In this document: one piece after another, positions 33,731 to 41,851 of the stretch
How positions within the stretch are numbered: position 1 is the stretch's first letter
How the letters are laid out: each line of letters starts with the position of its first letter
DNA from: Nocardia rhizosphaerihabitans
Lineage (GTDB): Bacteria > Actinomycetota > Actinomycetes > Mycobacteriales > Mycobacteriaceae
Direction: 5' to 3'
NCBI RefSeq assembly: GCF_014646295.1
Contig: NZ_BMNE01000006.1
Span: 186,001 to 250,000, forward strand
Length of the DNA: 64,000 nucleotides
Notes under the pieces: model-generated
Database searches by the model: none
Seen by the model: only the letters and a program-made list of their open reading frames with translations
Told to the model about the DNA's origin: nothing
Position numbers and translations under genes: made by a program

Positions 33731-35095
33731 GTGAAGAGCACCGTCGAGCAGCTGAGCCCGACCCGGGTCCGGATCAACGTCGAGGTGCCCTTCGAGGAGC
33801 TGAAGCCCGACTTCGACAAGGCGTACAAGGCGCTGGCCCAGCAGGTCAAGATCCCCGGCTTCCGTCCGGGTAAGGCTCCGGCCAAGCTGATCGAGACCCG
33901 TGTCGGCCGTGGCGCCGTGCTGGAGCAGGTCGTCAACGACGCGCTGCCGGGCCGCTACGCCGAGGCCGTGCAGGCCGCCGAGGTGAAGGTCATCGGCCAG
34001 CCCGAGATCGAGATCACCAAGATCGAGGACGGCGAAGAGCTGGCGTTCACCGCCGAGGTCGACGTGCGCCCCGAGATCGCGCTGCCGGACTACTCGGGCC
34101 TCGAGGTCACCGTCGACTCCTTCACCATCGAGGACGCCGACATCGAGCAGCAGCTCACCTCGCTGCGTCAGCGCTTCGGCACCCTGACCGGTGTCGAGCG
34201 TGCCGTGCAGGACGGCGACTTCGTGTCGATCGACCTCTCGGCCACCGTCGACGGTGAGGACGTCCCCGAGGCGGCCACCACCGGTCTGTCGCACGAGGTC
34301 GGTTCGGGTCAGCTGATCGAGGGCCTGGACGAGGCCGTCACCGGTCTGAAGGCCGGCGAGTCCGCCGAGTTCACCTCCACCCTGGTGGCGGGCGAGCACG
34401 CCGGTAAGGAAGCCGTCATCACCGTCACCGTGCAGTCGGTGAAGGAGCGCGAGCTGCCCGAGGCCGACGACGAGTTCGCCCAGCTGGCCAGCGAATTCGA
34501 CACCATCGACGAGCTCAAGGAAGACCTGAAGGGCCGCGTCGAGCGCGTCAAGAAGGTCGAGCAGGCCGGTCAGATCCGCGACAAGGTGCTCGACACCCTG
34601 CTCGAGACCGTCGAGGTCCCGCTGCCCGAGGCCGTGGTCAAGGCCGAGGTCGACGCGGTGCTGCACGACGCCGTGCACGGCTTCGACCACGACGAGGCCA
34701 AGCTGGCCGAGGCGCTCGAGGCGCAGGGCTCCTCCCGCGAGGAGTTCGACAAGGACACCCAGGAAGCCGCCGAGAAGTCGGTCAAGACCCAGCTGCTGCT
34801 CGACGCCATCGCCGAGGCCGAGAACACCCAGGTCGGTCAGCAGGAGCTCACCGAGCGAATCCTGTTCCAGGCGCAGCGTTACGGCATGTCGCCGGAGCAG
34901 TTCATCCAGCAGGTGCAGCAGGCCGGTCAGCTGGGCGCGGTGTTCGCCGACGTCCGTCGTGGCAAGGCGCTGGCCGGTGTCGTCGGCCAGGTGAAGGTCA
35001 CCGACTCCGAGGGCAACGTGGTCGACACCGCCGAAATGTTCGGTGACCCCGCGGATTCCGCCGAGACCGAGCAGGTCGAGGCAGCCGCCGAATAG
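33731..35095 (+). CDS. tig: Trigger factor (ribosome-associated chaperone, PPIase)
   Basis: A 454-residue trigger factor. It has the ribosome-binding N-terminal domain with GFRPGKAP (about 43-50), a PPIase FKBP-like domain (about 150-240), and a helical C-terminal chaperone domain. The start is GTG 33731, not the ATG at 33725: AAGGAG (33718-33723) stands 7 bases from the GTG but only 1 from the ATG, and the resulting MKSTVEQLSPTRV equals the usual actinobacterial N-terminus. It folds nascent chains and sits next to clpP1P2 as in most bacteria. A stem-loop terminator follows. Confidence 0.95.
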   Translation: MKSTVEQLSPTRVRINVEVPFEELKPDFDKAYKALAQQVKIPGFRPGKAPAKLIETRVGRGAVLEQVVNDALPGRYAEAVQAAEVKVIGQPEIEITKIEDGEELAFTAEVDVRPEIALPDYSGLEVTVDSFTIEDADIEQQLTSLRQRFGTLTGVERAVQDGDFVSIDLSATVDGEDVPEAATTGLSHEVGSGQLIEGLDEAVTGLKAGESAEFTSTLVAGEHAGKEAVITVTVQSVKERELPEADDEFAQLASEFDTIDELKEDLKGRVERVKKVEQAGQIRDKVLDTLLETVEVPLPEAVVKAEVDAVLHDAVHGFDHDEAKLAEALEAQGSSREEFDKDTQEAAEKSVKTQLLLDAIAEAENTQVGQQELTERILFQAQRYGMSPEQFIQQVQQAGQLGAVFADVRRGKALAGVVGQVKVTDSEGNVVDTAEMFGDPADSAETEQVEAAAE

Positions 35096-35140
35096 GTTTT
35101 GTGATGCCGGTGTGACCGGTACCCCACCCGGGGTGCTTGG

Positions 35141-35158
35141 ATTGCGCTGTGAGCGAAG
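35141..35158 (+). promoter_or_regulatory. ClgR-box-like operator upstream of clpP1P2
   Basis: The 18-bp site ATTGCGCTGTGAGCGAAG contains the perfect core CGCT-GTG-AGCG and flanking TT/AA, close to the ClgR box CGCY-NAN-RGCG described for Corynebacterium and Mycobacterium. It lies about 100 bp before the clpP1 start, at an activator position relative to a possible -10 TACTGT at 35197-35202. Confidence 0.65.
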
Positions 35159-35160
35159 AA

Positions 35161-35188
35161 GGGCGGTACCGGGAGTTCGGTGCCGCCC
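35161..35188 (+). terminator. Stem-loop after tig
   Basis: A 10-bp stem (GGGCGGTACC / GGTGCCGCCC, one G-U pair) with an 8-nt loop, followed by TGCTTCGTT. It lies 65 bp behind the tig stop, between the ClgR-like box and the clpP1 promoter region, so it probably ends tig transcripts. Confidence 0.6.
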
Positions 35189-35258
35189 TGCTTCGTTACT
35201 GTTTGTGACGACGAACCGTATGGCCGTAGCAATCGGTGAGAAGAGAAGGCAGGTATCC

Positions 35259-35858
35259 GTGACAATCAACCAGGCAGGGGTCATGACAGCCGCTACTGCT
35301 GGTCTCAACCTCAGTGATTCGGTGTACGAGCGGCTGCTGCGCGAGCGCATCATCTTCCTCGGCACCCAGGTCGACGACGACATCGCGAACAAGCTGTGCG
35401 CGCAGATCCTGCTGCTCGACGCCGAGGATCCGACCAAGGACATCTCGCTGTACATCAACTCCCCGGGTGGTTCGGTCACCGCGGGTATGGCCATCTACGA
35501 CACGATGCAGTTCGCCGAGTGCGACATCAAGACCGTCGCAATGGGTCTGGCCGCGTCGATGGGGCAGTTCCTGCTGACCGCGGGTACCCCGGGCAAGCGC
35601 TTCGCGCTGCCGCACACCCGGATCATGATGCACCAGCCGTCGGCGGGCATCGGTGGTTCGGCGGCCGACATCGCCATCATGGCCGAGCAGTTCGCGCACA
35701 CCAAGCGGGAGCTCAACGAGCTGCAGGCGCAGCACACCGGCAAGTCGGTGGAGCAGGTGACCGAGGACGCGGATCGCGACCGCTGGTTCACGGCGAAGGA
35801 AGCCCTCGAATACGGCTTCATCGACCACGTGGTCAGCCACGCGAACCAGGCGAAGTAA
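35259..35858 (+). CDS. clpP1: ATP-dependent Clp protease proteolytic subunit 1
   Basis: A 199-residue ClpP with full triad: Ser100 (GLAASMGQ), His125 (MMHQPS) and Asp170 in EDADRDRW. In actinobacteria ClpP1 and ClpP2 form one mixed 14-mer that works with ClpX or ClpC. The GTG at 35259 is used; ATG 35283 (eight residues shorter) behind GGGG is a close alternative, and the first residues are in any case removed by processing in the family. It is followed by clpP2 after 42 bp. A ClgR-box-like operator lies upstream. Confidence 0.95.
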   Translation: MTINQAGVMTAATAGLNLSDSVYERLLRERIIFLGTQVDDDIANKLCAQILLLDAEDPTKDISLYINSPGGSVTAGMAIYDTMQFAECDIKTVAMGLAASMGQFLLTAGTPGKRFALPHTRIMMHQPSAGIGGSAADIAIMAEQFAHTKRELNELQAQHTGKSVEQVTEDADRDRWFTAKEALEYGFIDHVVSHANQAK

Positions 35859-35900
35859 CGCCGCCGTCCCCCCTCACTCGAGACAAGCTTGGAGATAACG

Positions 35901-36566
35901 ATGGCCAACCTCTTCGACCCGCGCGCCGGACATGGCGGCTCCGCTGCGGGCCTCCCGCAGGCGCGCTACATCCTGCCGCAGTTCACCGAGCAGACTTCGT
36001 TCGGCGTCAAGACCTCCGACCCGTACAACAAGCTGTTCGAGGAGCGCATCATCTTCCTGGGCAACCAGGTCGACGATGTCTCGGCGAACGACATCATGGC
36101 GCAGCTGCTGGTGCTGGAGTCCCAGGACCCCGATCGTGACATCACGATGTACATCAACTCGCCCGGTGGCTCGTTCACCGCGCTGATGGCCATCTACGAC
36201 ACCATGCAGTACGTGCGCCCCGACGTGGTGACGGTGTGCCTCGGCCAGGCCGCCTCGGCCGCCGCGGTGCTGCTGGCCGCCGGCGCCCCCGGCAAGCGCG
36301 CCGCGCTGCCCAACGCGCGCATCCTGATTCACCAGCCGTCCTCGGGTGGTGTGCAGGGCCAGGTGTCCGACCTCGAGATCGCCGCGGCCGAGATCGAGCG
36401 GATGCGCCGCCTGATGGAGGTCACCATCTCGCGCCACACCGGCAAGTCCGAGGAGCAGGTCCGCAAGGACACCGACCGCGACAAGATCCTGACGGCCGAA
36501 GAGGCCAAGGAGTACGGCATCATCGACCAGGTCTTCGACTACCGGAAGCTCAGCGGACAGAAGTGA
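35901..36566 (+). CDS. clpP2: ATP-dependent Clp protease proteolytic subunit 2
   Basis: A 221-residue ClpP with Ser119 (GQAASAAA), His144 (LIHQPS) and an Asp in KDTDRDK. The N-terminal extension (residues 1-40, ending TSDPYNKLFEERII) is typical of ClpP2 and is partly a propeptide. The ATG follows GGAG by 6 bases. It pairs with ClpP1 from the same operon. A strong intrinsic terminator follows immediately, so clpX must have its own promoter. Confidence 0.96.
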   Translation: MANLFDPRAGHGGSAAGLPQARYILPQFTEQTSFGVKTSDPYNKLFEERIIFLGNQVDDVSANDIMAQLLVLESQDPDRDITMYINSPGGSFTALMAIYDTMQYVRPDVVTVCLGQAASAAAVLLAAGAPGKRAALPNARILIHQPSSGGVQGQVSDLEIAAAEIERMRRLMEVTISRHTGKSEEQVRKDTDRDKILTAEEAKEYGIIDQVFDYRKLSGQK

Positions 36567-36573
36567 CACGCCC

Positions 36574-36613
36574 GGGCCCGTCGCCGCAGTATGGGCGGCG
36601 GGCCCGACTTTTT
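36574..36613 (+). terminator. Intrinsic terminator of the clpP1P2 operon
   Basis: A 12-bp stem (GGGCCCGTCGCC / GGCGGCGGGCCC, one G-U pair) with an 8-nt loop is followed by GACTTTTT. It begins 8 bp after the clpP2 stop. Confidence 0.85.
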
Positions 36614-36807
36614 CCCGCGGGTTGGCTCACAATGGTGAGAACCCGCACAACCCTGAACAGAAACATGCGCGAGTTGTCGACCTCATTCGCGCACACCAGG
36701 TACGGTCGACTCAGGGACCATTGCTCTGATTGACGGCACCGAAACGTATTTCCGGCCCAATCGGGGGACGACGGTCGCACTCGGACAAGGAAGTAGGGAC
36801 CTACGAG

Positions 36808-38088
36808 ATGGCGCGCATCGGAGACGGCGGCGATCTGCTCAAGTGCTCGTTCTGCGGAAAGAGCCAGAAGCAGGTCAAGAAGCTCATTGCGGGCCCTGGG
36901 GTCTATATCTGCGACGAGTGCATCGATCTGTGCAACGAGATCATCGAGGAAGAGCTGGCCGAGTCGAGCGAGGTCAAGCTCGACGAGCTGCCCAAGCCCT
37001 CGGAGATCCGGGACTTCCTGGAGAACTACGTCATCGGCCAGGACACAGCCAAGCGCACCCTCGCGGTCGCGGTGTACAACCACTACAAGCGCATCCAGGC
37101 AGGCGACAAGGGCCGTGACAGCCGCGGCGAGTCCGTCGAGCTGGCCAAGTCGAACATCCTGATGCTCGGCCCCACCGGCTGCGGTAAGACCTACCTCGCG
37201 CAGACGCTGGCGAAGATGCTGAACGTGCCGTTCGCCATCGCCGACGCCACCGCGCTCACCGAGGCGGGCTACGTCGGTGAGGATGTCGAGAACATCCTGC
37301 TGAAGCTGATCCAGGCCGCCGACTACGACGTCAAGCGCGCCGAGACCGGCATCATCTACATCGACGAGGTCGACAAGATCGCCCGCAAGAGCGAGAACCC
37401 CTCGATCACCCGTGACGTCTCCGGCGAGGGTGTGCAGCAGGCGCTGCTGAAGATCCTGGAGGGCACCCAGGCGAGTGTGCCGCCGCAGGGCGGTCGCAAG
37501 CACCCGCACCAGGAGTTCATCCAGATCGACACCACCAACGTGCTGTTCATCGTGGCGGGCGCGTTCGCGGGCCTGGAGAAGATCATCTCCGACCGCACCG
37601 GTCACCGCGGCATCGGCTTCGGCGCCGAGGTCCGCTCCAAGGCCGAGGTCGACACCGACGACCACTTCGCCGACGTGATGCCCGAGGACCTGATCAAGTT
37701 CGGTCTGATCCCCGAGTTCATCGGCCGCCTGCCCGTCGTCGCCTCGGTGACGAACCTGGACAAGGAATCGCTGGTCAAGATCCTCTCCGAGCCGAAGAAC
37801 GCACTGGTCAAGCAGTACGTCCGGCTCTTCGAGATGGACGGCGTCGACCTCGAGTTCACCACCGACGCCCTCGAAGCCGTTGCCGATCAGGCGATCCTGC
37901 GCGGCACCGGCGCCCGTGGCCTGCGCGCCATCATGGAGGAAGTCCTGCTTCCGGTGATGTACGACATCCCCGGCCGCGACGACGTCGCCAAGGTGGTCGT
38001 GGACGCCGACACGGTCACCGAGAACGTCCTGCCGACGATCGTGCCCCGCAAGACCCAGCGCACCGAGCGCCGCGAGAAGTCGGCCTAG
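36808..38088 (+). CDS. clpX: ATP-dependent Clp protease ATP-binding subunit ClpX
   Basis: A 426-residue AAA+ unfoldase, the same length as the mycobacterial protein. The N-terminal zinc-binding domain has CSFCGK and CDEC (about residues 12-37). Walker A GPTGCGKT is near 121-128, Walker B IIYIDEVDK near 185, the ClpP-binding loop (IGFGAE) near 270 and the sensor-2 region GARGLRA near 370. It unfolds tagged substrates and feeds them to ClpP1P2. The start at ATG 36808 is set by the conserved MARIGDGGDLLKC. The preceding 240 bp contain the clpP2 terminator and presumably its promoter. Confidence 0.97.
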   Translation: MARIGDGGDLLKCSFCGKSQKQVKKLIAGPGVYICDECIDLCNEIIEEELAESSEVKLDELPKPSEIRDFLENYVIGQDTAKRTLAVAVYNHYKRIQAGDKGRDSRGESVELAKSNILMLGPTGCGKTYLAQTLAKMLNVPFAIADATALTEAGYVGEDVENILLKLIQAADYDVKRAETGIIYIDEVDKIARKSENPSITRDVSGEGVQQALLKILEGTQASVPPQGGRKHPHQEFIQIDTTNVLFIVAGAFAGLEKIISDRTGHRGIGFGAEVRSKAEVDTDDHFADVMPEDLIKFGLIPEFIGRLPVVASVTNLDKESLVKILSEPKNALVKQYVRLFEMDGVDLEFTTDALEAVADQAILRGTGARGLRAIMEEVLLPVMYDIPGRDDVAKVVVDADTVTENVLPTIVPRKTQRTERREKSA

Positions 38089-38097
38089 AGCCCCACG

Positions 38098-38139
38098 AAA
38101 GAGGGCCCGTACTCCGATCGGAGTACGGGCCCTCTTTTT
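38098..38139. terminator. Strong bidirectional terminator after clpX
   Basis: A perfect 34-bp palindrome (38101-38134, arms from GAGGGCCCGTACTCCGA) extended by A/T pairs to about 20 bp per arm, followed by TTTTT. It separates clpX from the convergent membrane-protein gene and can act both ways. Confidence 0.9.
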
Positions 38140-38147
38140 GTCTACTG

Positions 38148-38957
38148 CTAGCTCTCGTGGAAGGCCGGAGCCGCCGAGAGGAGATCGTCGGCATCCTCGG
38201 CGGGGATCTCGGCCGAGGCGCGGGCGATGGCGGTGCTGTAGCGGGCGCTGGCGGCGTTGTGGATCATCAGGGCGACACCGATCATCACCGGGGCCACGGC
38301 GTGCACCGCGGCGTCGTACCAGTGCCTGGCGCTCAGGTGCGGGTACGTGTTGAGGGCGATGGTGAGGGTGAGCAGGAACAGCTCGGCGACCAGGACCTGG
38401 GTGCGGTTGCCCATCACGCCCCACTCGGACACGCGGGTGGTACCGATCATGATGATGACCAGGCAGACGCTGATCATCGCCTCCAGGCCGAAGCTGGCCC
38501 AGTAGAGCGGGTCGCCCGGCCCGCCCGGAGCGATGTTGTGCTGGACGTTGACCGCCGACCACAGCATGCCCGCGATCACCACGCCGGCCAGTGCGCGCAG
38601 CGACCACGTGCGGTGCTGGTAGAGCGAGGCCAGCCGGGCGCGCGGGTTGGATTCGCGGCGCTGCGCGGCGATGGCCTTGCGGGCCAGCATCACGTCGGCC
38701 ATCTCGGCCCGCTCCATCTCGGCGGTGGTCTCGCGCAGCCGGTCGGCGTGGGCGGAGGCCGACTTGATCTGCTTCCAGCGCTGGTCGCGCTCGTAGGTGC
38801 GGATCTTCTCGGCGAGTTCGCGCTCGGCGCGCAGCTCGTCCTCGGACAGCGCGTCGGTCAGGGCCGGATCGGACTGGTAGGCGATACGCCGCCTGGCCCG
38901 TTCGACCCGGACCGGCAACGCAACGACCTCGTCATCGAGCGGGTGTTCCTCGCGCAT
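38148..38957 (-). CDS. DUF2637-like (SpdB-type) membrane protein
   Basis: A 269-residue protein. The first 130 residues are charged and helical (Arg/Glu-rich, coiled-coil-like about 45-115). Four transmembrane helices follow (about 135-240), including LRALAGVVIAGMLWSAVNVQHNI and an amphipathic break, resembling DUF2637 proteins related to SpdB spread proteins of actinomycete plasmids. ATG 38957 follows TGGAG. It converges on clpX across a strong terminator and has no conjugation genes nearby. The function is unknown. Confidence 0.6.
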   Translation of the reverse strand: MREEHPLDDEVVALPVRVERARRRIAYQSDPALTDALSEDELRAERELAEKIRTYERDQRWKQIKSASAHADRLRETTAEMERAEMADVMLARKAIAAQRRESNPRARLASLYQHRTWSLRALAGVVIAGMLWSAVNVQHNIAPGGPGDPLYWASFGLEAMISVCLVIIMIGTTRVSEWGVMGNRTQVLVAELFLLTLTIALNTYPHLSARHWYDAAVHAVAPVMIGVALMIHNAASARYSTAIARASAEIPAEDADDLLSAAPAFHES

Positions 38958-39026
38958 CGCAACTCCAGTTAGCAAAAGGGTTCGCCGGGTCGCGTCATTC
39001 TTGCGCATAAGGTGGCGGAGAGCACA

Positions 39027-39056
39027 ACCGCGGGCCGGTTAGGGCCGGCCCGCGGT
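39027..39056. repeat. Perfect 12-bp hairpin upstream of the DUF2637-like gene
   Basis: ACCGCGGGCCGG and CCGGCCCGCGGT flank a 6-nt loop (TTAGGG). It lies 70 bp upstream of the membrane-protein start and about 190 bp beyond the RibD-like gene. No T-run accompanies it; it could be a terminator or a regulatory dyad. Confidence 0.5.
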
Positions 39057-39248
39057 GGCCGGAAAACGTCTGGCGCACAACTGTGTAGCTGGAACCGCAC
39101 TGTCACGGGGAGACGGTGACGACCGGGGAACCGGTCGCGCCCGGGGCCGAGGAGCTTCGTTGATCCTCCGTGGTTCGCCGTTGAACCTTGATCCCGTGTG
39201 GTGCTTCTGCTGACTTTTTCGCTGCAGGCGGGTGTGGTGTTACGCGCG

Positions 39249-39863
39249 TCACTCGGTGGAGTAGTCGCCGTACTTCGGTGCGCCGTCGGCACGGTAGCTC
39301 GCGATGAGCACGCCGGTGGAGGTGGTGCGTGACTCGGTGAGGGTGAAGCCGGTGGGTCGCACCGTGTCGGTGAACAGCTTCTTGCCGGTGCCGAGCACTA
39401 CCGGGAAGGTCAGCAGGTTCATCGTGTCGATCAGACCGGCCGCGAGCAGAGTGTGGGCGAGCGCGCCGCTGCCGTGCATCTGCAGTTCCCGGCCGGGGCG
39501 GGCCTTGAGTGCGGTCACCTCGGCCACGATGTCGCCGCGCAGCAGCTCGGTGCCTGCCCAGTCCGCCTCGGTGAGGGTGCCGGTGGCGACGTACTTGGGC
39601 AGGTCGTTGAGCTTGGTGGCCACCGGGTTGTCCGGGTCGTCGACCTTGGGCCAGTACCCGGCGAAGATGTCGTAGGTGCGCCTGCCGAGCAGGAACGCGT
39701 CGACCCGGTCGAACACCGAGTCCATGAAGACGCCGAAGTCCTCGTCGCCGTAGGGGACCGACCAGCCGCCGTGGGTGAAGCCGTCGCTGGTGTCCTCCTC
39801 CGGGCCGCCCGGCGCTTGATAGACACCGTCGATCGTGAGGAACTGGGTCAGGGAAAGCTCCAT
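39249..39863 (-). CDS. Dihydrofolate-reductase-fold (RibD C-terminal-like) protein
   Basis: A 204-residue protein of the RibD_C/DHFR-like family. It begins MELSLTQFLTIDGVYQAPGG and contains LLGRRTYDIFAGYWP, GDIVAEVTALKARPG and the cofactor loop MHGSGALAHTLL, the usual order in stand-alone actinobacterial members. It probably binds NADPH and reduces an unidentified substrate; true DHFR and riboflavin functions are unlikely given length and context. It has its own upstream region of about 190 bp shared with the divergent mIHF gene. Confidence 0.85.
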   Translation of the reverse strand: MELSLTQFLTIDGVYQAPGGPEEDTSDGFTHGGWSVPYGDEDFGVFMDSVFDRVDAFLLGRRTYDIFAGYWPKVDDPDNPVATKLNDLPKYVATGTLTEADWAGTELLRGDIVAEVTALKARPGRELQMHGSGALAHTLLAAGLIDTMNLLTFPVVLGTGKKLFTDTVRPTGFTLTESRTTSTGVLIASYRADGAPKYGDYSTE

Positions 39864-40051
39864 GGCGACGATCCTTTCGTCCGTTTAGTCCGTCTTGCTG
39901 GTCGTTCACCCATTACGACGGGCTCAACGCGCAAAACTCATCGGCGTATCCTCGCGGTGTGTCGGACTGGTGCTGCCGTTCGGTTGCTGTTTACTCGGTC
40001 CGTCAATCAGATGTTCGAGTTGTTCGAGTGACGAGTGGAAGCGGAGGAGAC

Positions 40052-40366
40052 ATGGCACTGCCTACGATGACCGCCGAACAGCGCACCGAGGCGTTGGCCA
40101 AAGCGGCTGCCGTGCGCAAGGCGCGCTCGGAACTGATCGGCAAGGTGAAGGAGGGCAAGGTCACCGTCGCCGATCTGCTCAAGAAGGCCGACAGCGATGA
40201 CCTGGTGAAGAAGACCAAGGTCGCTGCGGTGATCAAGGCGCTGCCGGGTGTCGGCCCGGTGAAGGCGGCCAAGCTGATGGATCAGGCCGAGATCCCCGAG
40301 GATCGCCGCATCGGCGGGCTCGGTGCTCGCCAGCGCGCGGCGCTGCTCGACGCCCTCGAGGCCTGA
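40052..40366 (+). CDS. mihF: Actinobacterial integration host factor (mIHF)
   Basis: A 104-residue nucleoid-associated protein. It has an N-terminal helix (QRTEALAKAAAVRKARSEL) and an S13-like H2TH DNA-binding part with LPGVGPVKAAKLMDQ and RRIGGLGARQRAALL. Length and sequence match mIHF (Rv1388) over the whole protein. The ATG follows GCGGAGGAGAC. In mycobacteria and Streptomyces this gene precedes gmk; here it does not, so it is either a relocated gene or a second copy. A stem-loop terminator follows. Confidence 0.9.
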   Translation: MALPTMTAEQRTEALAKAAAVRKARSELIGKVKEGKVTVADLLKKADSDDLVKKTKVAAVIKALPGVGPVKAAKLMDQAEIPEDRRIGGLGARQRAALLDALEA

Positions 40367-40379
40367 GCCGAACAGTGAT

Positions 40380-40421
40380 CCGACGCCCGTGGACGCACAG
40401 CGTGCACACCACGGGCGTCGG
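40380..40421. terminator. Bidirectional stem-loop between mihF and the FHA gene
   Basis: A perfect 13-bp inverted repeat (CCGACGCCCGTGG / CCACGGGCGTCGG) with a 16-nt loop lies 13 bp after the mihF stop, between convergent genes. Confidence 0.68.
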
Positions 40422-40444
40422 GATAGTTCGTCCTGACGAGGTTC

Positions 40445-41638
40445 TCAGACGCAGTAGGTCAGCAGGAAATCGTTGATCCGCAGGCGCCAGCCCGGCTGCA
40501 GCTCGATGGGCAGGGTGCCGACGCGGGACCAGCGTTCGGAGTCGGGGGCGGCGAAGAACGTACCGGAGGTGGCGGGGGCTTCCCGGACGAACACCTTGCC
40601 ACGGTCGGGGGCGACGAAGGCATGGACCCGGGAGACGAGCCGGTCGCGTTCGATCAAGATGGGGGTGGCGGCGGCGGCCCGCACCGATTCGTCGCCGGAG
40701 GGGTTACGGCCGAGGACATAGGGCCGGTCCAGCGGATAGCTGAGCCCGTCCTCGGTGACGAGAGCGCCGCGCGGACTACTCGGCTGCGGCGCCGATTTTC
40801 CCAGCGCGACGGGCTCGGCCCGCTTCGCCGCATCCAATGCCTGCGACCAGGCCAGGGGAGCGCTGGTGGCCGGGGTGTTGCGCGGCCCGGTGCTGACGGT
40901 GACGCCGTCACCGGTGGTCGGCCGCGAGCCCGTGCTCACCGTCTCGCCGTCGGCGCTGCCCGCCTCGGGCACGAAACCGGTTGCCGGACCGGCGGATCCG
41001 GACGCGGACTCGCCGGGCAGGGCGAAACCGGCGGTGGCGGGCCGTGCCTCACCGTTCTCGGCGTGGCCGGACGGTTCGCGCAGTGCCCGGAACCCGGTGG
41101 CTTCGGTCGGCGGCGGCTCGTCGATCGACTCGACGCGGCGCGGCGCCGGATTGCGGCGACGGCCGAGGGTGAGCACGAAACCGTTGCCGGTGACGATGCC
41201 CGCGCGCAGATCGGTGCGCGGATTGGCGCTGGTCGGGTCTGCCATCTCGGCGCCGACCGCGATCCGGCGGACGGGTTCGCGGATGATCTCGTCGACCCAG
41301 GTGAAGGCGCGGTCGCCGGCGAGGCGGCGGTTGCCCTCGGCGCCGGAGATCTCGGCGATCACCGCGCCGCGCAACAGGATCAGCATCCCGTCGGCAGTGG
41401 GCGCCAGCACGCCGAACGGTGGCGGTGCGGAGGCGCCACCGAAGACGACACCGGCTAGTCGCTGGGCCAGCGCCGCGCCGGGCGCCGAGGCCGCGGTGCT
41501 CATCGCGACGGTCTCGACCGCGCCGAGCAGGCGATCGGTGGACGGTGTCTCGCCTGCGAGATAGACGACGACGTCGCCGAATCGGGCGACGATCCCGGTC
41601 CCGGGCACGATGGCCACGGTGGACGAATGCGCGCGCAT
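40445..41638 (-). CDS. FHA-domain protein
   Basis: A 397-residue protein. The first 150 residues form a conserved but unnamed domain (VAIVPGTGIVARFGDVVVYL). A Pro/Gly/Ser-rich linker follows (about 165-290), and the C-terminal FHA domain (about 305-397) has YVLGRNP, SRVHAF and a late WRLRINDF, so it should bind phosphothreonine peptides. It probably works with a Ser/Thr kinase; none is in the window. Similar proteins occur near type VII secretion genes. The ATG at 41638 follows AAGGAGG by 5 bases. Confidence 0.82.
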   Translation of the reverse strand: MRAHSSTVAIVPGTGIVARFGDVVVYLAGETPSTDRLLGAVETVAMSTAASAPGAALAQRLAGVVFGGASAPPPFGVLAPTADGMLILLRGAVIAEISGAEGNRRLAGDRAFTWVDEIIREPVRRIAVGAEMADPTSANPRTDLRAGIVTGNGFVLTLGRRRNPAPRRVESIDEPPPTEATGFRALREPSGHAENGEARPATAGFALPGESASGSAGPATGFVPEAGSADGETVSTGSRPTTGDGVTVSTGPRNTPATSAPLAWSQALDAAKRAEPVALGKSAPQPSSPRGALVTEDGLSYPLDRPYVLGRNPSGDESVRAAAATPILIERDRLVSRVHAFVAPDRGKVFVREAPATSGTFFAAPDSERWSRVGTLPIELQPGWRLRINDFLLTYCV

Positions 41639-41800
41639 CAATGCCTCCTTGTCGGACTGGCCGTTGTCAGCATAGAACGACTGGCGCGCGGGGGCTGAGG
41701 GTTGAGGTCACCGCGGCGACGGCGGTGCTTGCCGAGGTGCGAGCGAGGAGGTGGGCAGGCTGGAGGTGAATCCCTTGGTGCGCAACAGGGTCGGCGAAAT

Positions 41801-41815
41801 ACGAACAGCGTTCGT
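41801..41815. promoter_or_regulatory. Palindromic operator upstream of tetR
   Basis: ACGAACAGCGTTCGT is a perfect dyad (ACGAAC / GTTCGT around AGC), 37 bp before the TetR start and 25 bp before its -10 box TATGAT (41840-41845). A further half site GTTCGT lies at 41826-41831. It is probably autoregulatory. Confidence 0.6.
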
Positions 41816-41851
41816 GCCAAACGTCGTTCGTGCGCCGCGTATGATCAGCGC

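Noticed and set aside
33644..35494. A 616-codon minus-strand frame opposite tig and clpP1
   Set aside because: Crosses two essential genes, the tig terminator and the ClgR-like box; a composition artefact.
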